A stretch of 64,000 bases of DNA from Cryptomeria japonica. Taxonomy: Eukaryota; Streptophyta; Pinopsida; Cupressales; Cupressaceae. Of this stretch, positions 22,395-33,385 are shown in pieces. The position numbers and the translations under genes are program-made. The first letter of the stretch is position 1. Every line of letters starts with the position of its first letter. The stretch is from assembly GCF_030272615.1 (NCBI RefSeq), contig NC_081405.1, positions 312,245,235 to 312,309,234 on the forward strand. Direction: 5' to 3'. The notes beneath the pieces are model-generated. The model ran no database searches. It had not been told where the DNA came from and was given only the letters and a program-made list of their open reading frames with translations.

Positions 22395-23278
22395 CTAATC
22401 ATTTCCAACACTAGGAAATTGGATGTCCTTCTTTACCATAAAAAATACAAAGTTCTTCTGATTCTTCTTAGTCTTGGATAAAGACTCACAAGACTTAGAA
22501 GAATTCTCCTGTTTGGAATAGGATTTTGGTTTAATATTAAACTTAGGTGGTAGCTTGGAGGGACTCTCACTACCAGCTGAATCCTTCTTAGGCTTTAGTT
22601 TCTGCTTCTTGTTCTCTTTAGATGTTTGTGCAACCAATGGTTTATTCTTTGATCTTGTGAGAGTGTCCAACTGAGATAGGTGAGCCTTCTCACAAGTCAA
22701 ATGATCACATAACACATCAAATGTAGGCATGGTGAAGTGCTCACCCAAGGAATCCATAGTAGAATAAAATGTAGAAGCAAATATCTAATAGGAACCTTGA
22801 ATCTTAGAGAGAATCAGGTAGATACACTCTGTGTCTATCTTATTTTTACCACAACCGTGTAGGATAGACCTAGTGGTTTTAAACTTGTTCAGAATGTCCT
22901 CAATGTGAGGAAAGGAATCAAATAACAAGGAAGTGATTTCGTCCTCAATCTGTAATGCTCTAAACTCATTGATGGTACCAAAAATATCATCAAATTTGGA
23001 CCACATAGCCCGAGGAGTGAGGAAACCATCAAGGTGAAAAAAAGGTTGTCTAAAACATGTAAAGAGATGATACCCATAGCCTCATCCATATTATTCCTGT
23101 GGTGAAGAATCTCAAAAGGATGTTGCAACTGAGGCTGAGCCTCATCCAAACAGGACCACAACCCTTTTGATCTGAGAAGCCACAACATACAATCTTTCCA
23201 AAGGTGATAGTTATGTGATGTAAGAAGTTCAACCAAAGAATCTATCTTGTGTACCTGTACCGGTACCTTCTCTTGCAT
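22395..23278 (-). pseudogene. copia Gag
   Basis: KIDSLVELLTSHNYHLWKDC, LLRSKGLWSCLD, AMWSKFDDIFGTI and IEDILNKFKTTRSILHGCG follow the UBN2/gag-polypeptide pattern of copia Gag. A frameshift near 23020 joins the frames 22889-23278 and 22785-23006, and a stop near 22785 separates the C-terminal piece 22395-22757. The C-terminus is Lys/Ser-rich. The zinc knuckle near 22440 is degenerate: in the shifted frame it reads C-x2-Y-GKEG-H-x4-C, so the second Cys is lost and a stop intervenes. Confidence 0.85.
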
Positions 23279-24283
23279 TTTCTAATTAAGTGGATGTAGA
23301 AGGGGGTTCATTCTTTTGAGTTTTAGGTATTCTTATTTTCTGAAGTAAATGACAAAAAGTAGAAAATAACACCCCCCACAAGATGAAAAACCAAAACCCA
23401 GTACAATTTAAAAGCCAATAAGAAAGGAAAGAGGAGAAAGAATTCTTTAGAAAATATCTTGTGTATCTGGTAAAATTTATGGAATAATGAATCCCAAATC
23501 TTAATAGGGCTCTCCAAGACCTTTTTGATGCCAATTCGTTTGTCAAAAAGGATTCTGTTTGCTAAAGTTATGGCTCCCGGAGCATAGAAAAAAGCTCTAA
23601 CTTCGACGGCAAAAAATAGGTACAAAACAAAAAAAATCCAAATCTCACCTCCAAATCTGAAAAATAGTTTGAAGAGAGATTTCTCACGCCTATTCTTTTT
23701 CTAGAATCCAACTCCATTTTCTCAAGTTATGGCAAACAAACCACCCCCTATCCAAAAGGCTTGCAAGAGGGGTCTAGTGGTGACTGGGCGGAGCTATCAG
23801 CGAAGGTGGCACTCAAGCTAGGTGGCGGTGGTGACCGAGTAGCAGCGGTGTGGCGGCCTAGTGGCGGAGCAGTCAGGCAACGTGTTAACAGACCATCGAG
23901 GTTAACTGTCAGTGATAAACATTGCCTTGGGAGCTGTCCATGACGGTTTGTAAACCATTGGCAGCTGGCGAAGTGGGCAACGGCCTAGCCATGCCATAGA
24001 ACGACATTAATTTAGATATTTTTTATTTTTTTTACAGAATCCATGCCCAGAAAAGGCTAAAAATAATAAAAAAAACTCTCAGAGCCAAAGTTGTCCAAAT
24101 TGGACAAATTATATGAAAATGGGTGTTTTTGGGTGTTTTGAGCTCAACGCTGAGGTCTGTTTAAGCCCAAAATGCCCAAAAACAAAGACCCACCCCAGAA
24201 GCAAATAAAAAACTCTGAAAAACTTGAAACACTAACGTCCAAAAAATCTTCTAAAAAATCACGAACAAATAGCAACAGATGTA
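23279..24283 (-). other. untranslated leader of the copia element
   Basis: It lies between the primer-binding site and Gag. A GC-richer patch at 23760-24000 with GGTGGC-type repeats stands out. No supported gene. Frames such as 23286-23625 have no domain. Confidence 0.6.
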
Positions 24284-24295
24284 GGCTCTGATACC
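24284..24295 (-). other. primer-binding site of the copia element
   Basis: The minus strand reads GGTATCAGAGCC, matching the usual complement of the 3' end of initiator tRNA-Met (TGGTATCAGAGCC). It lies one base from the LTR end. Confidence 0.85.
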
Positions 24296-24296
24296 T

Positions 24297-24589
24297 TGAA
24301 GAAGTTGAGAAATACAACTTCAGAGATCCCAAGAAAACCTGCAAGCAAAATACCTATCACAAGAGAAGAATGGAGGCAAAAGAGCAATAATGACAAGAAA
24401 AATATGATCACTCAGAGAGGGAATGAGAAAGAAAATACAATACAATCCTTATAAACAGAGATTATGCAACCCTAAAGGGATATTGTATACCTACAATATT
24501 ATTAAATGCCTAAGTTTAGCTTAAGTGTAGAGGATAATAGACTAATAATTAAATAAATAATTATTAGCTAATGCATGATAACTCAAACA
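24297..24589 (-). repeat. 5' LTR of the copia element (293 bp)
   Basis: In minus sense it begins TGTTTGAG at 24589 and ends ...CTTCTTCA at 24297, next to the primer-binding site. The first 110 bp match 18950-19062. Confidence 0.85.
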
Positions 24590-25075
24590 CTCTTATTAGT
24601 ATGATGACATGCATTTTTTAAAATGATTAAAAGATCAAGTATACTTTTCATAAAAGTTGTTTCAACCATTAAACTTGAAAACTACATACAATAAGTTGAT
24701 CATTAGATTGAAAACAATGCATGTGATATATTGCTTTTCAATTGATTATGTTTTTTCCAGTTTAAGTTTTTAACCATGTAAGGCCACCAAGAAACCCTAG
24801 AGGTTCTAACTAAACCATTCAAATACGAGAATTTTTTTTTTAACATTAAGTAAGCATTCTACAAAAATAAAAGAATAAAATTAAACTAGATAGCTCAAAC
24901 AGAAGATGTCTGCTAATTTGCTCAACATTCTTACTTTACTCTCCTAACAAAGTCAAATAAATTAAATCTAACTTAACTAACATTTGATACCTAATAATCA
25001 AAATGACAATTAAAATAATCTAACCACACATAACACTGAATCATAAAATTATATTGCAATCAAATAGCTTCCAAG

Positions 25076-25157
25076 CTAGATTCATTGAATAACTAATATA
25101 CCTAGTTCCTACATGTCTAGATTCATTGAATAACTAATATACCTAATTCCTACAGCA
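25076..25157. repeat. 41-bp tandem duplication
   Basis: 'ctagattcattgaataacta' and what follows occurs at 25076 and again at 25117, nearly identical. A shorter repeat, 'catgtaggataac', follows at about 25156 and 25181. Confidence 0.85.
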
Positions 25158-25223
25158 TGTAGGATAACGAACAAATTACAACATGTAGGATAACAAACAA
25201 ATAAGAAGAAAGCATTTAATTAC

Positions 25224-25477
25224 ATAAGAGCAGTATTCCATTTACTAATATAAAATTCATCATCTAAACTTCAACATAATTTTGATTTCACACATGAAAT
25301 TCATTAGCATCTAACATAACTACAAACCAACCATTCTTTAAGATTGATATATAAGAGCAGTATTCCATTTACTAATATAAAATTCATCATCTAAACTTCA
25401 ACATAATTTTGATTTCACACATGAAATTCATTAGCATCTAACATAACTACAAACCAACCATTCTTTAAGATTGATAT
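25224..25477. repeat. perfect 127-bp tandem duplication
   Basis: The unit at 25224-25350 is repeated at 25351-25477. I found no difference on reading, so the duplication is recent. It lies just inside the proposed leader intron, about 45 bp from the donor. Confidence 0.92.
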
Positions 25478-25520
25478 ATTACACCCTGAAAGTATACAAA
25501 GCACATGCTTAAACACTCAC

Positions 25521-25860
25521 CTTCGAAATGCTTCCTCAAAGAGGAAATCGGTGAACAGCTCACACAGAAAATTCCAATGCAAATGCCACAACAATAAAAG
25601 TATGGCTCTTCACAAAGGTACTCTATATGCTCAGCCCAGTAATGCTCAATATATTGTACAGCGGGTTTCCCTGCTCAGTACGAAGCATCTTTACTATGGG
25701 ATTTCTCAGAGTTACGTTATGTGCTCATTTGTCAATGCATACACTGAATTATTTTTCTTTTTACTCAGATTTTCTTATACTTGTACTTGTTCCCACTCAT
25801 TTTTTTATTCTGCTCAAGATAATGCCGGAATTCTATAACTAGAAAGACGGGTTCTATAAT
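25521..25860 (-). other. candidate non-coding first exon of the ubiquitin-like gene
   Basis: It ends at the strong donor CGAAG/GTGAGTG on the minus strand. No conserved coding is seen on that strand, which fits a 5' UTR exon. The upper boundary is a guess from the TATA-like block at about 25891-25910. Transcript data are needed to confirm it. Confidence 0.35.
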
Positions 25861-25885
25861 TTGTATGGCCTCTGAAGTATAAGAA

Positions 25886-25960
25886 TACAAATTATATATT
25901 ATATTAAATACACGCTTCATTTGTTTTGGCACCATAAATTCCCACTAGCGAATCCAATCA
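25886..25960 (-). promoter_or_regulatory. candidate promoter of the ubiquitin-like gene
   Basis: The minus strand carries a TATA-like run (ATTTAATATAATATATAAT) at about 25891-25909. A CCAAT-box-like TGATTGG lies about 45 bp further upstream, at 25954-25960. Such words are common in AT-rich DNA, so support comes only from their order before the candidate exon. Confidence 0.28.
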
Positions 25961-27989
25961 CAGCTATCAACGTAACAGCTGAAATAACATCGGGAATGGA
26001 CAGCCAAGAGTAGATTTGAAAATCTTCTTCATTACGTTACCCACGTTCATACCACTATCTGGCATCCTCATACTACCTTGTCCAACAATTATATTCTATT
26101 TTAATTTATAAGTCAAAGTTATTATATTAAATATTATTTGGAAATAGTTAAGTAACTACTGAAAGAAATAAACAATCTTAAAGTGTTTATCTTAGGCTAA
26201 CCAATAACATACACATACATAAATATATATAGGTGTAGATTTACAGTGAACTGACATCCATTCTATTGGTATGTATATTTCTTAAATAAAAAGAAAGGAG
26301 GACTTGCAACTTAGGATTGATAATAGTTCAATAAAAATTAGATCATTCTATTAAATTGTCTCAACAAATGTGACCTCTCTACTTGTTATCAATGCCTAAT
26401 TGTATCTTATATGCATTCTATCAAAATACAAATTTATAGGCTTTGTAGAGAATTATAACAAATTAATAATTCTCTACTTGTGAATTCATCATAACCTAAT
26501 CTTAAATTCATGTTCCTCTAGTTGCTGGATTTCCATTGCTTAGCTCTACATCTTCCATCAAGAGTTGAGAAAAATAGTATTTAAAAAAACAAAATTGCTA
26601 CATTGTTGTATAATCAAAGTTTTGTGGGCAATACAATCATTTGAGAATACTTAAGATTGAGGAGAAAAAACTCTTGCCTAAAATGTATATTTGTTACTCC
26701 TTTTAGTACATCATAACCAAGTGTTTTGTTATTAAGTACTCCTCCAAATCTGAAGGATGAGAGGAGACATTGAGAATGAATACCACTTCAGTGACTTTAA
26801 ATACTAGAACATGATGTACAAATTTATGAAAGCTTGACTTTATTCAACCTTGAGTAGGAAAGGTAAAGGAAACTAGTTTGATTTGAAATTTGAAATTGAT
26901 TTAGGAAGGGTGAATTTGACACTTGTGAAGATGACCATGCAAACACAACCCTCACCTAGAATAACACAAACAAGAAAAATCATTATAGACAATTGTTATT
27001 TGATTAATGTGTTGATAAGAATAATAACAAAATAAACAAGTTTAATGTATAGATACATGTGCATGAAAGTGTAGGATAATCCAATACACATAGAATCATC
27101 TATAGATAAGATCCAAGAATATGGCGACGAATCTAAAAAAGATTACACAATTAGTCACCATGTGTACATGTATAAATACTTGTATCTAAACAAGATTACA
27201 CAACTAGTCACCATGTGTACATGTATAAATACTTTTCCTCTGAAGGGGCATAAACCCAATGATAAATAGCACATACATGCTTATTTTTGTATTATTTTTT
27301 TCAAAATTTTATGTGTCTAATGAATCCCAAATTATCATTTATTTCAAATTATGTAGCACTCATGAAAGTGCATGTATAGTAAAGGAAATATTCAAACTCG
27401 AAGAATATAATTGACAATAATTATGGGATCCATACAAAGTAATAAAAGCTACAAGACTCTACTATGTGGATATGCCATATGTGTGTTTTCTCTCATAGTT
27501 TCCTATACAGTATATAAAAAAAAAACATTCCATGAGTAACTTTGGACTCACATGAAAATTCTAGTTTAAAATTACAACATTAGTGATAATATATGCCTCC
27601 TTTAATTGATTGGACAATCAAATAATGTGGGATTAAAATCTTATAAATTAATGTAACGTAAGGATTTGAATGGTTCATTGTAAAATTGGAACATGAATAT
27701 GTAACGTCTAATGATTTGTCATTAACAAGTTGTATCTTGGATTTGAAACTTTCATCCACTGTTGAAGACAAATTTTCATTTCATGACATATGGTAAGAAC
27801 ATTTAGAATCTAAAATACCAAAAAATGTGTACTATTATTTTAGCTTTGTAACAGGATAAAAATAAATTATCTACTAGATTCTCATCACCTTCTTAAGCTT
27901 AATCAACAATTTTCTCTTCTTTTAATATGTAATTCCTTTTAGAGTGGTCATACTTGTTATGATAGTAATATTAGATGATTTGTTTTAAA
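25961..27989. other. no supported gene; AT-rich intergenic
   Basis: No domain-bearing frame was seen. A short 53-bp duplication lies at 27131-27236. Confidence 0.55.
27131..27236. repeat. 53-bp tandem duplication
   Basis: Units at 27131-27183 and 27184-27236 share 'agtcaccatgtgtacatgta' and differ at a few bases. Confidence 0.85.
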
Positions 27990-28700
27990 TCCATTTTTCC
28001 TCTACCTTGTCCTCTTTAACCACCTCTACATCTACTTCCTCCTGATTAATTCTTATTTTTACCTCTACCTTGACCTTGATTTATTTTCATTTTCATTGTT
28101 GACATCTTCACTTTCTCATCACTTTGTCCAAATGAATCTCTAAACTATTTTTCATCAAACAAAAAATATGTAACTAGATGATCAAACTGAAGGGTGGGAA
28201 AATTATTTCTCTTCTCTGATAATGGAAACATGGTTCCACCTTAGTCTAAGAGTTATCAACAAATTCTTTATCACAATTTCATTGTTCATAATTTCTTCAA
28301 GTGTAGCCATCTTGTTGACCAAGACATTTACTTTAACATAATGGTCACTCACACTTTCAACTTTATACATCTTCAAATTCTTGAAGTCTCTTTTCAATGT
28401 TTACAGCTTGACAACTTTGGCTTGACCATTACCTTATTTTCAATGTGCATCTATCATTCTTGGAAATAAGGTCTTATCAAAGGAAAATTGAATTGAGAAT
28501 TCATCTTCTTATTTTCCTTCTTCGATTCTTTATCTTTGGTTGTGAGGGCATTCTAATCAGCTAACTCTATATAACTTGATTCAACAATCTGCCACAAATC
28601 TTTTCCTATAAAAAAATGTCTCATTTTGATGACAAAATAATCATTCTCATTTCCATCAAATTATTGGATGTGCAACCTTTTCAAATAAGTCTTAAACCAA
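27990..28700 (-). pseudogene. relic of a copia Gag gene
   Basis: The minus translation has NENDYFVIKMRHFFIGKDLW then IVESSYIELAD (28580-28690), the N-terminal Gag pattern of copia. The open piece 28203-28397 has LKRDFKNLKMYKVESVSDHY and VNKMATLEEIM, the UBN2 domain. A Lys/Arg/Asn-rich end follows at 28000-28100. Stops break it and no pol was seen. LTRs could not be traced. Confidence 0.7.
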
Positions 28701-29575
28701 ATCTCTTACACTAGAAAGAAAACCCATGACAAACAATATAAATCATAAAGATGCACACATTTTAAGTGAACACTTCAAATGAATTTTTTTATTACTTCTA
28801 AATTTACATATCTATTTGTCAAAAGTTTTATTAAAAGCTTAGACAAAAAACTACACTAGACAAACATAAATAGAGTTTCTTGCCTATAAGAATAGACCAC
28901 TACATCCAAGAAAATAATATGAAGAATTAAAGACAAAATAACATTTCATAAATTAAGCACACATTACATGCATTGTTTACAACTTGATGAAGGATAGAAA
29001 TAATGATGAAAAACAAGCCTTGTAAATTATTTATTTAAATTGGTTGAAAATGTAAACCTAAAACTAATTGTATAAAATAGAACATAGCATGGTTGTCATG
29101 GAATTGCAACATGGCAATCGCATGGGATGTATGATGGTGAATGGAAGTTTTGAAGCCATGTTGAGTTGCACGATCTAAGAGCCAACATCAATTATCAACA
29201 ATAATTTGAAGACTAAGATCAATACAATGATAAAGATCACGCATATATGAAAACTTCCTTTAATGGAAATAAAATGAAAGGTACTGGGTAATTATATAAA
29301 AGTGTAATTAATTAAACTTGATATCAATGTAGTGCTAGAAAGTGGAAGGTTGCATGCCTTACCTATAATCACTTCTCATTCCACCAATAATGTGATGGCT
29401 AATTGGTCCTTTGCAACATTTAAAAATGACTTTTCTCCATGCTATTTCCATCCTCCATTATTGACCTCCTCCCCCTTTGAATTTTTTAATCTTTATGTTT
29501 GAAGCCAAACATCGTGAGTATTTCTTAGTTCTAGTAGTCTATTATGTGTGAACTTCTCTTATTTTTTATATATTG
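28701..29575. other. no supported gene; AT-rich intergenic
   Basis: Nothing recognised. It could include the decayed 5' LTR of the relic to its left. Confidence 0.5.
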
Positions 29576-30411
29576 TGTTGGAATGTTTGTCATTGATGTC
29601 AATTGGGTTATTTCCATTGATGTAAGAATGAGATTGATACTTTTGAGGTTTATATTACCGAGTCAATTTATCATTTAACAATATATATGAAAATGAACAA
29701 GCATCTTATGCACTCGAGAATGAAGAAAAGGTTGATATCATTGAAGATTAAAAATGTATGTGATGCAATTGGAACTAGATGACCATAGTGAAGTATATTG
29801 AAACAACTGTATTCATATTATCATAGTGGACAAAATGAATTTTACAATAAAAAATAAAGTCAAAAATTAAGCAGACCAGTCTATAGAGACTATGGATATG
29901 ATGTAGATTATCATTTTGAAGCTTTCCTCAAAGTTTAAATGATTCAAGAATTTCCTCATGGATAAGTGTATATGATGAAGATGCTATGGTTACTACATAG
30001 ATGAAGATTTATCCCATCATGATTGTGTAAGTTTCTTAAGTAAGTTATGGATAATGCCAAGAGACCGAAATCAATAGTCTTAATTGTGACTAGTTTAACA
30101 TTATGTCCACAATCTGGACCAAAACTACAAATTATGATTACAGATTTAGAAGTGGGACTTGGTGTTTCCAGTGGGTTGGTGCTCACAAACTAAGTTAGGT
30201 ATTTTTACTTCTATTAGGTTGCTTCCTACAAACATTGTAAAAGAAGAAATATATAAAAGCAACAATTTGTCATGGTTTTCCTCCATTTAGATTTTCACAT
30301 AAAACATTGTATTATGTGTTCTTACTATGTACATGGTTGTTGGAGTCTAGTGAGTAATACTATCATTGATTATAAGAGTTTAAATTGATAAAAATAGTTT
30401 TTATACTAACA
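29576..30411 (-). repeat. possible LTR (3' LTR of the copia relic at 30930-32900, or a solo LTR)
   Basis: In minus sense it starts TGTTAG at 30411, directly after a purine run (AAGAGGGGTGATG), and ends ...CATTCCAACA at 29576. The ends therefore look like TG...CA with matching tips. No target-site duplication was found. It does not resemble the LTR at 32069-32900, so it may belong to another element. Confidence 0.35.
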
Positions 30412-30929
30412 CATCACCCCTCTTAATATAATCATTTTCTCTTCATATTCATCCCGCCTCCTCCCAAGAAAAGAAAAGTTAATATTTTTCCTTTTCTTTC
30501 ATTAGAGATTTATTACTAGTTCCCTCTTTGGGTAAGGTGCTTCCTATGTTTGTAATCTAAACTATGGAAGTCATAATAGCCATCTTAAAAATTCTTTTAT
30601 ATGAATCTATATATTGACTAAGCTTGTGAATATTTTACTATTCCACTCTCTACATGTATCTTCTTCCTTCCAAAGAAAGCATTTATAAGCTCTAGGTAAG
30701 AATGGTGGTCCACTTCACCTAACAACCTAGTAATAGTCTCTACTAAAGTTACTAATTATTTCATTAAAGACAATCTATATATCAAAGTAATTAAATAAGT
30801 TTCTCTAATTTTTTAATTTCAAATATGAGCAAATAGCTGCATCATATAATGAATTCTTAGTAATTTAGGATACATTCCTATTTATTTTTTTAAATTTTCT
30901 TTCAAGATAAACGAAAAAATAGAGAAAAA
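30412..30929. other. no supported gene
   Basis: AT-rich sequence between a possible LTR and the copia protease relic. It may be decayed element interior. Confidence 0.4.
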
Positions 30930-31922
30930 TATTTTAGGGTTACAACAGCAAATTATATTTTGAGGTCTTCCATGGCCAACAATCTTGAAATTAGAGTCAT
31001 CACAAAGACACACCTTTCCACTATCAAACTCATCATACTTCATGAATCAACCTCTTTAAGATATCATGTTAAATGTTTCTCTCGAGTCAATGAGCCACAC
31101 ATATTCCAATCCAAATGTTGCTAATGCTATGACAATTACATCAAACCCATCCTACGAGGAATTATATAAATTTAAATATGAATCATTTTTCTTTTTTTCT
31201 TTTTATTTTGTTCTTTACATTCTTTATAGAAATGATAAACCTTGTTGTAGTTTTGATTGTTTTTCCTTTGACTCCTTTCAAAGAGACTTAGATCTCTTTC
31301 AGAAATTAGATTTATAATTCTTGTCCTTTTTATTTTCTTTTCTCATTGACCTACCTTGAGAAATATAGGCATCCTTAGCCATCATAAAGGATTTTCTCTA
31401 CATTTCTTTAGAGACAAACAAGGCAACCACATCATCTATTTTAAAATTCATTGTGGTATTTTCAATAGCTATTACTAAGTAGTCCCACAAGTCTAGAAAA
31501 AAGCATAAAAAAATTATAAAATGATCCTCATCCTCAATATTAGTGCCAACATAACCCAACTAAGCAACAATAATATTGAAAGAATTGTGGTGATGAACAA
31601 TGGATCCTCCTTCCTCGATCGTCAAAAAATATAATTTATTTCTGAGGAACAACTTATTTGACATGATTTTTCCTTAATAAAAGTCTATAAATCTCATCCA
31701 AAATTATGCTATAGTCTTCTCTTGATGGACATCTAGGTGTATTAAATCAACTAAAAGAAGTCTTACTAGGCCCTTATCTTTCTAATCCATTATATCCTAA
31801 TTTGTTTGTTGTGTAGTAGCAACTTTTACTTTACATACAACTTCCTATAGATATCTATCTACAAGCATATCTTTCTAATCTAACTTTCAAAATTCTAAGA
31901 CACTACCATTGATTTTCTCCAT
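30930..31922 (-). pseudogene. relic of copia Gag and protease
   Basis: It starts MEKINGSVLEF at 31922. LLVDRYL, MSNKLFLRNKLYFLTIEEGG, SIVHHHNSFNIIV, GTNIEDEDHF and RKSFMMAKDAY follow, the UBN2 Gag pattern of Tork-like copia elements. A decayed zinc knuckle (C-x2-Y-NKV-YH-x4-C, shifted frame) lies near 31230-31260. WLIDSRETFNMIS at about 31070-31110 is the protease active site with DSG changed to DSR. Stops occur about every 20-30 codons. No integrase or RT was seen. Confidence 0.78.
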
Positions 31923-32050
31923 CACGAATCTTCAAGATGTTCTTGCTATCATATAGTTGCAACAAAAATACAAACAAGACTCTACAAGACTCCCATTGAA
32001 AAGCGATGACAACAAAAGACCCTTCTATCCACCAAAGATATCAAAGTTGT

Positions 32051-32066
32051 CCAAGCTCTAATAATA
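32051..32066 (-). other. decayed primer-binding site of the copia relic
   Basis: The minus strand reads TTATTATTAGAGCTTGG where TTGGTATCAGAGCTTGG would be expected next to the LTR end. The similarity is partial, and the position between LTR and Gag supports it. Confidence 0.55.
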
Positions 32067-32068
32067 AT

Positions 32069-32900
32069 TGAAAGGATGTTGAGGTGTGGAAAAGTGCTTA
32101 CAACACTAATCAAATCAGGAGAGTGAATGCAAAGATTCTTTAAACCTTTATTAATTAAATTTTAGATGCACATTAAAATAGTTCATAGATAAAACCAAAT
32201 AAAATAATATTTTTTGTGTGAAGACCCTTATGGTTAAAATCTCTCACTCCAAAACATAGAGATCAATCATATTACTAGCAATAATAGTAACAATACACTA
32301 CACAAAGTTAATGTTTTGTAAGAGTAATCACAACAATAGAGAATATGAACTAATTTAATTATCTTAATGACATCTTAGAAAATATTAACCTGTAATACCA
32401 AATAATGTAAGATGCAATGTATTTATAGAGATCAAGCATGATTAGTAGGCACCTATGGCTTCTAAAAACATCTCCAATAACTAGGGGTTAAATAGTACCC
32501 AAAATAACAAGTTGTCACAAATAGAACCTCTTAGAAATAACAAATTCTAAAAGAAACACATGTCTTTTCATCACTAGTCAACCTGCCACATCTAAGGAAC
32601 TTTCTTCATAGAAACTACTAAATCCAAGAATAAATTTTTTTCTTTTCACATAACTACTTTTCAAATATAGCTCTTACACTTTCATGAATTAAAAAATTCC
32701 ACAATTACCTCTTATAGCTAATAAAACTATCATAACAAATTGATCTGTGAGAAAATGGACATAGAAACTAATGAAATTTGCTACCATAAATATCCTAAAA
32801 TGTGTGTCCTCCAAGATGGGCACTAACTTCCTAGAAAATATGAGCCTTCTCATAGTCATAATTGACCACATAGGATGTCATCTCACCAATAATTCCCACA
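32069..32900 (-). repeat. 5' LTR of the copia relic
   Basis: In minus sense it begins TGTGGGAATT (32900), carries a TATA-like CTCTATAAATAC at about 32418-32431, and ends TTTCA at 32069 beside the primer-binding site. The partner LTR was not identified, so the boundaries are tentative. Confidence 0.5.
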
Positions 32901-33097
32901 AATGAAAAAATAAGAAGTTGGTAGCTTTTGATATAATGAATATGTAGCAAAAACTTAAATAAGCCATAATCAGTGCTCTAAGTTCATTAATTTAAGCTCC
33001 TCATATTCGATGAAAGCTACCTTATGGTACTTGAGGAGAGCAGCAAACTCTACTCAATTTAAAAAAAATCCATAACAACAACAACATAATAATAAAT

Positions 33098-33385
33098 ATT
33101 AGGGGGCTTAATCACCCCCACAAACATGATCTCCTTTCCAATATGGTTAGAGATCATAAACTAGATATCTGTCTCATTCAAGAGACAAGGATGCCTTCTA
33201 GAAGAGTGGAGAGAATCAAGTTAGCCATTTTTAAAGATTGTGGTGTTCATTGCTCTAATGTGGATGGAGCCTTGGGTGGTTTAGCCACTCTATGGAACAC
33301 AAGGATCTTTCAAGGTATGGTGGTTCTTACTTGTGCTAATCATATTGCTACTAGATTCACTAGTATCAAGGATAGTTCATCCTAA
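33098..33385 (+). pseudogene. endonuclease fragment of LINE L1c
   Basis: VRDHKLDICLIQETRMPSRR carries the catalytic Glu of the LINE endonuclease. DGALGGLATLWN follows. The frame then jumps to KFTWSNIRSGSDLIQ, so the middle of the domain, with the MGDFN motif, is deleted. Confidence 0.8.

Larger units (their letters stand above)
18950..24589 (-). mobile_element. Ty1/copia retrotransposon, minus strand, with truncated 3' LTR
   Basis: Minus-strand order is 5' LTR (24297-24589), primer-binding site, gag, protease, integrase, reverse transcriptase, RNase H, polypurine tract, partial 3' LTR. Integrase before reverse transcriptase defines Ty1/copia. Stops and frameshifts are frequent, so it is inactive. 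The 3' LTR survives for only about 113 bp against 293 bp at the 5' end, so its left part was lost and no target-site duplication can be read. It belongs to the same family as the element at 1-718. Confidence 0.9.
18735..25520 (-). other. putative leader (5' UTR) intron of the ubiquitin-like gene
   Basis: On the minus strand a strong donor, CGAAG/GTGAGTG, lies at 25521/25520. The acceptor, TTATGCAG/GTTAC, lies at 18735, 16 nt before the preferred AUG. If joined, the intron is 6.8 kb and contains the copia element 18950-24589; without it about 1.1 kb remains. Leader introns directly upstream of the AUG are well known in plant polyubiquitin genes. The pairing of these two sites is inference. A different upstream exon, or none, cannot be excluded without transcripts. 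Confidence 0.42.

Noticed and set aside
31066-31317. 83-codon plus-strand frame
   Set aside because: It is antisense to the copia gag and protease relic and is low complexity.
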